Source: Apiospora phragmitis (taxonomy: Eukaryota; Ascomycota; Sordariomycetes; Amphisphaeriales; Apiosporaceae). From it: DNA of 64,000 bases. Both the position numbers and the translations under genes were made by a program. Under the pieces are notes generated by a model, which searched no databases, had not been told where the DNA came from, and was given only the letters and a program-made list of their open reading frames with translations. Shown piece by piece: positions 1-9,573 of this stretch (within the stretch, counting starts at the first letter, position 1; the number at the start of each line of letters is the position of its first letter). Location: contig JAQQWL010000002.1 of NCBI GenBank assembly GCA_038363925.1, positions 2,480,001 to 2,544,000 on the forward strand, read 5' to 3'.

Positions 1-379
1 TCAAGGCTGCTATGTAAAGTAGACAGCGTGAGGCTACGAAAAAGAAAAAGCAGGCGTTGTTTTGCGTTGTTTCCATATGCTGTACATATGAAAGAGCGCT
101 CGTGCCGGAAATTTCATATCACGATCCAACATGCTGTTTTATTGATACTCAATGACGTTTCACGCGCCTCACAGTTACGACGAATGTTTATTTCATTTGG
201 TCTACTGTCTCGCAAGGGCTAACCCAGCCCCGTGGCTATTGGTTTGCAGGTGAGAATAATGAGAATAACAATGGAAACCCAGTCCAGTCTCAATCGCGGT
301 ATTTCGCTACGCTAATGAATAAAATATCTCCCAAATATAGAACCAGACAAATGTGGAATCAGACAACACTCGTTTGCGC
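1..379. other. 3' flank of the cutinase gene
   Basis: Nothing that looks like a conserved gene is visible here. The stretch lies downstream of the cutinase stop and presumably holds its 3' untranslated region. An open frame at 28-222 (+) is short, basic and unlike any family I know. Confidence 0.6.
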
Positions 380-1156
380 CTACAGCCCCGCAGCAAACTT
401 GGCAGCCGTATTGGCATCCTGGCCATAAGTCAGATGTGGCTGTAGGATGAGGCTGCCGCCGGCACAGATATTATCTCCCATGTGGCAGATGACTTTGGTG
501 TTCGCCTTCTGGATACCCTGGACAGGCTGGCCATTGTCTGATTGTCGCACGAGTCAGCGCCAGATCACCGGGCGGGTGCCCTGTTCTAGGGAAGGGGGGA
601 GAACTTACCAGGGTCGCCGAAGATGACGGCGCCTGCTACCTTGCTGGCGGTGGCAGCAGGAGTTGCTTCGCAGCATTGTGGACTAGTTGACCTCCCTGGG
701 AGTAACCAGCCATGACGACCTTAGTGTCGGGGCATTTGGTCATGGCTTGCTGAACCAGTTGCGCCCTGTCATCACTGTTGTTAGAATCCCAATGAAGGCC
801 TTTGGAAGAGAACGAAGGACGGCGAGAGGCACATCAGGGAGGATGACTTACATCTTGGCACTTCCGTCCTTGTCTCCTCCGGCCAGGAACCCCGGAATAT
901 CGGCCGGATAGTCAACACCCTGGACCGCGAGATCACCGTTGACCATCTTCGACAGGGCCTGGAAGAAAGGAGGGCCGGCCACCGAACCAACGTTTCCGGC
1001 CTCCGTGGTACCGCGGGCAAAGATGACGGTCATGCCCTTGCAGCTGCCGGAGAGCCCGTTCTGTGTAGTACCACTCAAGCTCTGGCGCTTGTCGACTGGC
1101 GACGCCGCGGAGAAGCCGACCAGGGCCATCAAGACAGTTGCTGTGGAGAAATGCAT
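380..1156 (-). CDS. Secreted cutinase, three exons, one frame break in exon 2
   Basis: Serine esterase that hydrolyses cutin, the plant cuticle polyester, outside the cell. Exons run 1156-852, 774-609 and 537-380, with GTAAGT donors and CAG acceptors. The protein starts with a signal peptide (MHFSTATVLMALVGFSAAS) followed by a Lys-Arg site. The catalytic serine lies in GYSQGG, the aspartate in GDNIC and the histidine in QPHLTYG. All four cysteines expected for the fold can be seen (KGM, KCP, ICHMG and NIC regions). About 209 residues would be usual for fungal cutinases. Exon 2 is one base short at a GG pair (659-660): upstream reads ...HNAAKQL, and downstream resumes as PAATASKVAGAVIFGDP in another frame. 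Read literally it stops soon after the serine. A CT-rich tract lies in the leader just upstream. I infer a sequencing error rather than a pseudogene, because both halves are fully conserved. Confidence 0.93.
659..660 (-). other. Frame break in cutinase
   Basis: The coding strand reads CAACTCCTGCTGCC, where the conserved protein frame needs one extra base, most simply a third C. Exon lengths sum to 629, one short of a multiple of three. Confidence 0.85.
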
Positions 1157-1201
1157 CTTGTGTGTGTGGATTATAACAGATACAGGGGATATGTACCGAG
1201 A

Positions 1202-1229
1202 AGAAAGAGAGAGAGAAAGAGAGAGAGAG
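1202..1229. repeat. GA/CT-rich tract in cutinase leader
   Basis: Almost pure purine on the + strand, so pyrimidine on the cutinase coding strand, 46-75 bases before the ATG. CT tracts near transcription starts are common in mould promoters. Confidence 0.7.
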
Positions 1230-1862
1230 CTTGCTCTTCTAGAAGCTTTCAAGGGTGTGGCGGCTGAGTTGGTTGGCGACTGACGAGCTATCACTACGGT
1301 TAGAGGTGATGGGCACCCGACTTTATAGATAGTGATATCGACATGATACCAACTACGTCCGAAGTTCGTCCCATCCAGCTGAAATCTGGCCATCACCAAT
1401 GGTGAATTGCCTACCTGGGGCTAGGCTACTTAATCCCTCGGGACGGGGAGCCCCTTCCTTGTGCCGGGTAGACGCTCGCAAATTCAGCTGAAAGAAGCAG
1501 GTTCTAACGGACTTCAAGGACCGGCCCAAGTTCCTAAGCCCTTCTCGGAGGTCTGGGGTTTCGAATCGAGAAGCCATCGCCATCTAGCGCCACTACTATG
1601 GATGGAAACCAACCGTGTCAGATGCCGAACCCGTGGTCCCCCAAAGGGCCACAGGTGTAGGTATGTAAGGTCCAAACCACGTGCCCTCAGCCGATAGCAG
1701 TACCGAGCGAGCCTCATCGAGGAAATTCGAGATTGCGATTGGCTGGCACCATAGCCTATAGATTGGATGGGGGTAGTGTGGCTTTCGGTTTCAGACGAAG
1801 TGAAACCACCATGGAAAGTGATAGTGGCTGTCTGTGGAGCTCACTAGCAAGAGAGAGCGCGC

Positions 1863-1888
1863 ATTGATTGATTGATTGATTGATTGAT
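1863..1888. repeat. TTGA tetranucleotide microsatellite
   Basis: Six uninterrupted copies of a four-base unit. No coding context. Confidence 0.9.
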
Positions 1889-3142
1889 GAACTGGGCATT
1901 CTTCTCGAAACCGACTTACTATGCAGTATGCAGAGCGAGGTCAGGTCAGGTCAGCGCTCCGAACTTCAGATGATTTTCTCCTGATGACCTTTCCCAATGA
2001 TGGTTTCCGATTGATCAAACCTGTCTGGCGGTTCGCGGCAAGAGCCAGAACGGGCAACGGGCGCCGCTGGGCCTCCGTCGCATGACTCGCATCAATACCA
2101 AAAAAGGAAAACCCGAGCTTTGTACATGGAGGTTGACATGTTCCTGACGAAATTATCCCCTTGACTGCGTCGAAACAGTTTCTTAGCGTTTGCTCGTCTG
2201 CCCAAAGTCGCAATTCCTTATTACCCGATTGAATTGGCAAAGCATCGACACCCGTTTACGATCTTTTGCAGTGTTAATCGAAGATGATTGACGTCCCATT
2301 TAGCCATACGGACCGTACATGGTGGTTTGGTTACAACCGCTGTTGCCGTTCACATTGGCAATGAGCTGATCCCCCGCAGACGATGGCGCGGACTCTTTCT
2401 TCCTGGCTTACTTCGTTCGACCTCTCGCCATAGTCAAGCGCCACAAAATCTACCTCGTGGGGGGAATTCTTTCTATGCGACGGAGAGTGCGCTTATCTTT
2501 AGAGGAACTCATGTTGCATTTAGTAAAGTGCAGCTGCAGGCGTCGGCAATGGATGGTCGGTAGTTGCTTTTCCGCCCCCTCATCTGGGGGGAAGTCTATG
2601 GCGCATATATGTGGCTTACGAGTAATCATTACAGCCGAAGCAACAACAGCAGCAGCAGCAACTGTTGGGTTTTGTTTGGCGACCTCGCTTGTCCGGTTAT
2701 TGGACATGACGAGATCTTGTGCGAATCTGGTGGGTGGTAATGGTCCAATGTCAGCAGTGCCAAGAACCAAGTCGTTCATGTCTGGGCCATCACTATTACC
2801 CGGTATCTCGCACCGATAGCACGGGATATGGGATATGGGATCCATTCTCGTCAACGTACGATGCTACCAAGAGCATACGCAGGTCCGCCAATCGCGTGTC
2901 AACCGACGAATAGAGACCATCGTCGTGAATTCAACCCCTCGACATCTCCTGCCAAGCCCGGCCACCTGCATTCGACTATTCTCTGATTGGGCCCTCGCCA
3001 ACATGATCATGCTGGCGCATAGGGGGGATTGTATCTCCAACTCCCACTTCTCCGCATGGTCAAGATGAGCCATATCTAATTCATGCTCACCCCCTCTTGT
3101 ACCATGTAGATTTATAGCCAATGCGGGGGAATGGGCGACGAC

Positions 3143-3150
3143 TATAAATA
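3143..3150 (+). promoter_or_regulatory. TATA box of the GMC oxidoreductase gene
   Basis: TATAAATA lies about 110 bases before the ATG at 3254, a normal spacing for a mould promoter with a short leader. Inferred from motif and position only. Confidence 0.6.
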
Positions 3151-3253
3151 CTGGCCGTTTTTCTTATAACACTGGATATTGCATGCTCAAGGCTGTGTTC
3201 TGTAGTAGTGTTGGAAGATCACTTGGTCGTTGTTTCTCTGACCCCTGCTGGCA

Positions 3254-5275
3254 ATGCTTTCCCGTCTATTTGGAGCCCTGGTGCTCGCCGCGACGACTGC
3301 TGTAGCACAGAACTCTTCTGCCAACTACGACTACATCGTCGTGGGTTCAGGAGCGGCGGGTGCACCGTTGGCGGCAAATCTGGCCCGAGGCGGCCACTCG
3401 GTTCTTCTGTTAGAGGCTGGAGACGACCAGGCGAACAATCCGAACATTTCCACGCTAGCCAACTTCAATCTTGCCACCAACGATGAGAAGACGAGATGGG
3501 ACTTCTGGACCAAGCATTCTGAGGATCCTGAACGAGAGCTCAAGTATCTGCATATGGTCTGGAGAAAGACGGATGGCGGCTTCTACACGGGTCTCGATCC
3601 ACCCGAGGGCGCCGAGCAGTTGGGTATCTGGTATCCTCGAGCAGGAACACTAGGCGGATGTGCTATGCATAATGTAAGAAGCCACCGCCGGGCATTGACT
3701 TATTGATGAAGACAGACAAATCCTGACAATGAGCTAGGCCGGTGTATGCGCCCTACCCGCCGACGCCGATTGGGATATCATCGCCAACAAGACGGGCGAT
3801 GAGAGCTGGTTAGCCGAAAATATGCGCAAGTATTGGATCAAAATGGAGAAGAACGAAGACCTACCCAGGGGACTTCTGGGCACGGCTTTGACGGTTGGCT
3901 GAGCACCACCATTGGTGATACTGCCTGGGCATCTGGCAACAGCGACATCCTGACCATGGCCCAGCAATTGGCCGAGGCTACGGGAGGCAACAAATCCGAT
4001 CTGGCTTCCTTGGCCAAGAAGGATATGAATGCGCCAGATCCCAACCGAGACCATGACACAGGCGTCTTTAGCCTTTCCGCCCATGCAAACAAGCAGGGTA
4101 TGCGCACGGGAACGAACACGTACCTCAAAGCTACTCTCACCGACTCGGCCAAATACCCCTTGACGATACAACTTGAGACCCTCGTGACAAAGGTACTGTT
4201 TGATGAGAAAGCCAAAGAGCCAACGGCCATTGGAGTCGAGTATCTGGAAGGCAAGTGCCTGTACGCAGCAGACCCGCGCTACGACCCCAAAGCCCAAGGC
4301 AAGCCGGGCCGCGCCTACGCCAAGAAGGAAGTCATCCTCTCGGGCGGCGCCTTCAACACGCCCCAGATCCTGAAGCTGAGCGGCGTCGGCCCCGCCGCGG
4401 AGCTGAAGAAGTTCGACATACCGCTGGTCAAGGACCTGCCGGGCGTGGGGGAGCGCGTGGCCGACAACTACGAGAACAACCTGCTGGCGCTGGCGGCGAA
4501 GCCCCTGAACGGCTCCGCGGGCCCCATCTCGGTGATGCTGCAGACGCCGACGGCCTCGGACAAGTACGGTCGCAACATCTACGCCTGGTGCAACTCGTTC
4601 GCCTTCGAGGGCTACTGGCCGGGCTACCCGGACGACTACGGCGCCGCCGAGTATGAGTGCGCCTTCGTGCACATGAACCCCAAGTCGCAGGCCGGCTACG
4701 TGCGCCTGCGCAGCGCGGACCCGCGGGATACCCCCGAGATCAACTTGCGCTTTTATGAGACGGGTGCGGACCAAGACCTGACGGAACAGCTGGATGCCGT
4801 AAGTAGTAAAAACCAAACACATACATACACACACACCCACACACACACACACACTCTCTCTCTACGTCTCTCTGCCAACTCTATTTCTAACACAGCCCCC
4901 GCCCAACAGATCAAGACCTTCCGCAAAGCCTTCAGCTCGGCCCCGGCGCCCATCACGCCCTACAACGAGCTCCACCCCTGCCCGGGCGCGCTCGCGAACC
5001 ACGAGCAAGAGGAGGCGGCCGCAGGCTGCACCGACGCGGAGCAGAAGGAGTACCTCAAGCTGCAGGCGCACAGCCACCACGTGACGTCCGGGTGCGCCAT
5101 CGGGGCCGACGACGACGCGATGGCCGTCCTCGACGCCCAGTTCCGCGTGCGCGGCGTGCGGAACCTGCGCGTCGTGGACGGGAGCGCCTTCCCCGTCGTG
5201 CCGGGCGCCTTCCCCGTGTGTCCTACGATGATGCTGGGCGAGAAGGCGGCCGAGGATATCCTGGCGGGGGCTTGA
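3254..5275 (+). CDS. Secreted GMC-family FAD oxidoreductase, three exons, one frame break
   Basis: Glucose-methanol-choline family flavoenzyme, probably an extracellular alcohol or choline-like oxidase/dehydrogenase. Exons are 3254-3673, 3738-4798 and 4910-5275. An N-terminal signal peptide (MLSRLFGALVLAATTAVAQ) precedes the FAD-binding motif VVGSGAAGAPLAANLA and the adenosine-contacting LLLEAGDD. RAGTLGGCAMHNAGV and SGGAFNTPQILKLSGVG correspond to the two family signatures. Near the C-terminus HSHHVTSGCAIGADDDAMAVLD holds the first active-site histidine. The site that usually carries the second His or Asn reads PGAFPVCPTMMLGEKAAED, without either residue at the expected place. Exon 2 is one base short at a GGGG run (3868-3871): upstream reads RKYWIKMEKNEDLP, and downstream GTSGHGFDGWLST continues in another frame. 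Intron 2 contains a CA microsatellite and is itself open in frame (111 bases), so it could be mistaken for coding. Substrate cannot be told from sequence. About 615 residues, normal for the family. Confidence 0.9.
3868..3871 (+). other. Frame break in GMC oxidoreductase
   Basis: A GGGG run where the family frame needs five G. Exon lengths sum to 1847, one short of a multiple of three. Confidence 0.85.
4822..4854. repeat. CA microsatellite inside GMC intron 2
   Basis: CA-rich repeat followed by a CT run, lying wholly between the donor at 4799 and the acceptor at 4907-4909. Confidence 0.9.
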
Positions 5276-5801
5276 AGAAAGTGTGGGAAGGATAAATGAA
5301 GGGCATGTTGTTATGTCGATTACCTACCTAACCTCTAACCTGGGCCATACCGACGATCACTGTATACCTACCCACATACGGTGCCTGTTTGGGAAAGCCG
5401 GGCTCTTGTGGAGCGCTTTGATTGGGCGATCAGGTGAGACTGGCATGCATAGTTACCTCTTACTTTCACTTACCCGCCGTATTCGTATTTGGCCAAACTG
5501 CTCGCTCTTCGCTCTTTGGTTGTAAGACATGCCAGACTTGAAAGCGAAACACTGACTACAACAGCAACTCAAGGAAAGTGGTTGTTGTATCCCGTGACAC
5601 TCTTATAGTGCCCCCCAACATAGCAGATATTAGGATAAGTGAACGAAAGGTTGGCTACTGGGCAACACTGATGACGAAAAGTGTTGCTTTGCTGAATTGT
5701 TGTAATCGGGAGTTTTTATCTATCATCTATGCCGATAATAAGCAGGCTGGTCAGACTTAGCCATGTGGTCGAATGTCATGACATGTCTTATTCGTCAGGT
5801 T
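5276..5801. other. Intergenic between convergent genes
   Basis: Holds the 3' ends of the GMC oxidoreductase (+) and threonine synthase (-). Nothing else recognisable. Confidence 0.6.
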
Positions 5802-7575
5802 TCATGCTTCCTCGGCCTTCAGCTCCTCTTCCACTTGCTTCTTGACGAGCTCGCGAACAGCTTTCCAGTCGTTCTCGACTTCGGCAATACGCTTTTCCTT
5901 CTTTTCCAATCCAACAAACTCCTCGGGCAAGACCTGCTTCTCGAAGTCGAACCCACTCTCGTCGTTCAGAGCCATCTCGACAGCGCCCGCAAACTTAGCC
6001 GGATGAGCGGTAGACAGCGAAATGTGCGGTGTCTGCTCATCGCGTTGCTTGGAGCGCGCGGCCGCGGCAACTCCAACAGCTGTGTGGGGATCTAAGACGT
6101 AGGCGATCTTATTGAAGTATTGTTTGATGGTCTCCACGGTTTGCGAATCGCTCACCCGCTCACTCTCGAAGTCGCGCTTGGCAGCTTCATGAACGTCCTT
6201 GTAGACAGGCCCAAAGCCGCCGCTGGTCTTGAGCTGCTTCAGCCAAGAAGCAACTTCTTGGCCGGCTTGCTTTTTGTTCCATTCGTCGTCCATCTTCGCC
6301 GACGCCGCAAATTCATACGCAAGATACCAGAGTAGTCGCTCGAAGTTACTCGAGACAAGAATATCCATAGCCGGACTTAGCGTCTCCTTCACGCCTTCGG
6401 GGTCGGCTTGGGCACCATCTTGTGCCAGTCCGCCTTCTGCCTGAGCACCGTGAACCGGCTTCTTCTCGTACTTGCCCGTCTTCCAGAAACGATCGAGGAT
6501 GTCGTTCTCGTTTGTGGCGACCACGAACTTCTCGACGGGAAGCCCCATGCGATGCGCAAAGTAGCCTGCCAAGATATCGCCGAAGTTGCCCGTGGGGACC
6601 ACAAACCGGACTTTGTCTCCAAGGTTAAAGGTAGACGATGCTTTAACGAGAGAGAAGTATGAGTGGAAGTAGTAGACGATCTGGGCCAGAATGCGAGCCC
6701 AGTTGATGCTGTTGACAGCACCGAGATTAAGTGTCGAGTTGATGTCAGGATCGGCGAAAAGGGCCTTGACGATATCTTGGCAATCGTCAAAGGTACCAGT
6801 GACAGCCAGATTGTGGACGTTCTTGTCCAGCACCGTCGTCATCTGGGCCTCCTGTATGGGGCTAACTCGTCCCTTGGGGTGAAGAATGAAGACGGATACA
6901 TCCTTCTTGCCCCTTAAGCCGTAAATAGCAGCTGACCCTGTGTCGCCGCTCGTCGCGCCTACAACCGACAAGTGGTGTCGATCTGTCTTGCTGTGAGTCA
7001 CTGCCCTTCTGTGTTCAATCAGTGGACGTCATATTGTTGGAACCCACCTCGCCCAGTTTTGCCCTCATTCTTCCTCGTCAGGAAATACTCGAAAAGGTTA
7101 CCCAGGAACTGCAGCGCAACGTCCTTAAAGGCGAATGTAGGACCGTGGAACAGCTCGAGAAGGTAGAGATTGTCGTGCAGATGTCTCAGAGGGGCGGTTT
7201 CGGGGGCGCGGAATGTCGAGTAACTCCGATCGATGATGCCCTTGAGGTCTTCGCGGGGGATTTCGGTAGGAGAGATGTACAGCGACAGGACTTCGAGAGC
7301 AAGGTCTGAGAAGAGAGGTCCTTCCAGCTCTGCCACTGAGTAGCGGCAGGAATCTGTTCGGGGATGTAAAGACCGCCATCAGATGCGAGACCCTTCAGCA
7401 CGACGTCCTCGAAAGAGAGCTACCTGGCGTCAGTAATTTATACCCAAAAGTTAAACCTGTCCAAAAGGGGCAGCAAGGTAGGTCCTCGTACATCGTAGTC
7501 ATCACCTCGCGTGCTGAGATAGCGCTGGGGCGAGCCACTGGAGGCTTCTCCATTAGTAGTAGCACCGTTCAACAT
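5802..7575 (-). CDS. THR4: Threonine synthase, three exons, one frame break in exon 2
   Basis: PLP enzyme that converts O-phosphohomoserine to threonine, the last step of threonine synthesis. Exons are 7575-7492, 7419-7048 and 7000-5802. The N-terminus (STRGDDYD, then LSFEDVVLKGLASDGGLYIP) matches the fungal Thr4 pattern. The PLP lysine lies in HGPTFAFKDVALQFLGN, the phosphate-binding loop in VVGATSGDTGSAAIYGLRGK, and a third motif is FVVPTGNFGDILAGYFAHRMG. The tail is lysine/glutamate rich. About 551 residues against 514 in yeast. Exon 2 needs one more T at 7311-7312: upstream QWQSWKDLS is followed by FSDLALEVLSLYIS in another frame. The exon 2/3 junction uses the CAG at 7001-7003, giving GKTGR-VTHSK. 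Because the enzyme is required for growth without threonine, a real null is unlikely. Confidence 0.95.
7311..7312 (-). other. Frame break in THR4
   Basis: The coding strand has TCTCTTCTCAG; the conserved frame needs one extra T. Exon lengths sum to 1655, one short of a multiple of three. Confidence 0.85.
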
Positions 7576-8086
7576 AGTGTAATCGTGTATCTGGACTTCA
7601 AGATTATCAAAGAGTTGTCAACAGAATGCTCCAATGGTTCCAAGAAGACTCTTGTAGGTTCGTGCTTACATGCAGGAAAATTGCGTGCCAGTATTAAGTA
7701 AGTCAGTCAGTCTGTTGCAAATAAATCTAGACTATGAGTAGGAAGGAGGGCGATGGTTGCCCGAAAATCGGCTTTGCCCCGCACTAAAGCGCTTTTGGAT
7801 TCTAGCGCTGGCGATCTCTGCAGGGGTGAAGGTCAAAGTTCAGGGCCATTCAGGGCCACTCACGGCCTTTCTTGAAGCATGATGCATACATCCTGCAATT
7901 TCTAGACAAAGCAATTATATTTAGAGTACTCATTTATCATCACCTCAACCCGGGTTCCTATGCTCTTTATCGTCCGTATTATCATTTCATATATCATCAT
8001 GACTTCGTGTGCTCCCATAAATCCGTTTTGTTGCCATTGCTGCTCTTCTCACTTCAAGCTCAAATTGCCATCCACCTCTGCCATGC
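7576..8086. other. Intergenic between THR4 and aquaporin
   Basis: THR4 promoter side and the aquaporin 3' end. No further gene seen. Confidence 0.6.
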
Positions 8087-9573
8087 TCACCTAGCAGTGG
8101 ACGATGAGCGCCTGCGGCTCATGATCTCAGCCTTCTTTTCAGGGTTGACGGTGGGGTCGTTCACCGGGTCACCATCAGCACCTGGGTTGGCCATCTATGC
8201 ACTGTTAGCGACTTCCTGGTTGCAATGGTGTGGCTCGTAGAGCTGCTTACCTCATATTCCAGCGTCTTGATGAATTGGTAGAAGGCGACCGCTATGATAG
8301 ACCCGATGGTTGGTCCGATCCAGTAAATCCAATGCTCGGGATCGAACGTCAAGGTGACGACGCATGGCCCGAAAGAGCGCGCTGGATTGAGCGAGCCACC
8401 AGTGAACTGGACCCCGACCAGCTCGGCTATGAACAAAGCCATGCCAATCGCCACCGGTGCAAGGTACGTGGCTTTGTGCTTCTCCTTTGCCATCATGAAA
8501 ATGGTGAAGACCAACTCTGCCGTGAGTATAGCCTCGATGAAGACGCCCTGGACTTGGGTCGTGCCACCGCTCAACGTCGTTCGGACGTTGAACTTCTTGG
8601 GGAACAGAAATCGGACCACAACCGAGGCGAGCAGAGATCCTAGCATTTGTGCGACGAACAAGCATGCTGCCCGCGTGAGTGAGATGGCTTTCACCATGGC
8701 CATGGCGAGTGTCACTGCTGGGTTAAAGAGACCGCCGCTAATGCGAAAGAAGATCCATACATTGACCATGAGAGACATGCCGAAAATAACGGAGATATAC
8801 AGCAAAACCGAGACGTCAAAACCAGTGGCGCCGCCGGTTGTCGTGTTGCTGTCTGAACTGCCTGTATCGTTGTTGGCTTGAGATTGAATGTTGGCCACTT
8901 CAGTCCCGCCAAATGCGAAAAAGAGGAAGAGCGTGGTTCCAATGAATTCACCCAAGCTGGCGACAAAGTGGTTCTTGAAGTTCGAGTTCATCCAGTGGGT
9001 CATTGGGAGGCGGAGGACTTCAATCTTCTCCGCGTCGCTCAACTCTTTCCAAGTAGGACGGTTTCGGAGAGGATAGCCCATCTCCTCATCTACCATTGGT
9101 CCCATCCTGTGGCTGCGTGTTTCTTCGAAATTGCCTTTGGAGGGAGTATGCTGATCCATGTCGCTATATTGACGGTTTAGGAAAGCCCGGGGAGGCCGGC
9201 TTCGACTGGCTCTTCGGGATGGGAGGTCTGGGTGTTTGGGCTCTTCACGTCCCCGGGGAACGTCACGGTCAGCGAAGTCATTCTCATCCCACCAATCATC
9301 CCTTTCGCGTGAATTTGAGGTACGACCAAAACCTCCAAGGGAATTCCCAATTTGAGGAGGCCTGCTCTGAGGCCGTGCCGAACTCGCGCGTCGAGGGCGG
9401 CTTGCATCGCCAGATTTGGGCCGGGGAACATATTTCTGGGGCCCACTATGCAGACCTTCGGCTGTGTCTGAGTCGGAATTGCGCTCAGGGACTTCGGGAA
9501 GATCGGAGGTGCCACCAGTGATCCCCATTTGCCCAGATAGAGGCAACTGCGGGGGGTCCTGACTGGAAGCCAT
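8087..9573 (-). CDS. Aquaporin (MIP family) with long N-terminal tail
   Basis: Plasma-membrane or vacuolar water/small-solute channel of 476 residues. Exons are 9573-8251 and 8194-8087, with a 56-base intron (GTAAGC...TAG). Residues 1 to about 190 are hydrophilic, rich in Ser, Arg and Pro, with several RRAS/RSRP stretches that could be phosphorylated. The six-helix core follows, with both pore half-helices: NPAVT in GGLFNPAVTLAMA and NPARS in TGGSLNPARSFGP. The residue after the second NPAR is Ser, not the Asp typical of glycerol facilitators, which favours an orthodox, water-type pore. A short tail (DPVNDPTVNPEKKAEIMSRRRSSS) follows. The frame is unbroken. Yeast Fps1-type facilitators also have long tails but different pore motifs. 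Regulation through the tail is inference. Confidence 0.93.

Larger units (their letters stand above)
1157..3253. other. Intergenic, divergent promoters of cutinase and GMC oxidoreductase
   Basis: Both flanking genes are transcribed away from this 2.1-kb stretch, so it should hold both promoters. It contains a GA/CT tract near the cutinase start, a TTGA tetranucleotide repeat at 1863-1888 and a TATA box near 3143. No open frame here resembles a known protein. The largest (2450-2854, -) is low complexity in places and has no neighbouring exon that fits. Confidence 0.6.

Noticed and set aside
3734..4852. 372-codon open frame on the minus strand, opposite the GMC gene
   Set aside because: It is the GC-rich antisense shadow of a well-conserved coding exon, rich in Arg, Val and Gly with no family motif.
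380..5275. RIP (repeat-induced point mutation) as the cause of broken genes
   Set aside because: RIP makes C-to-T changes in repeats; here the changes are single-base length differences in single-copy, normally composed genes.
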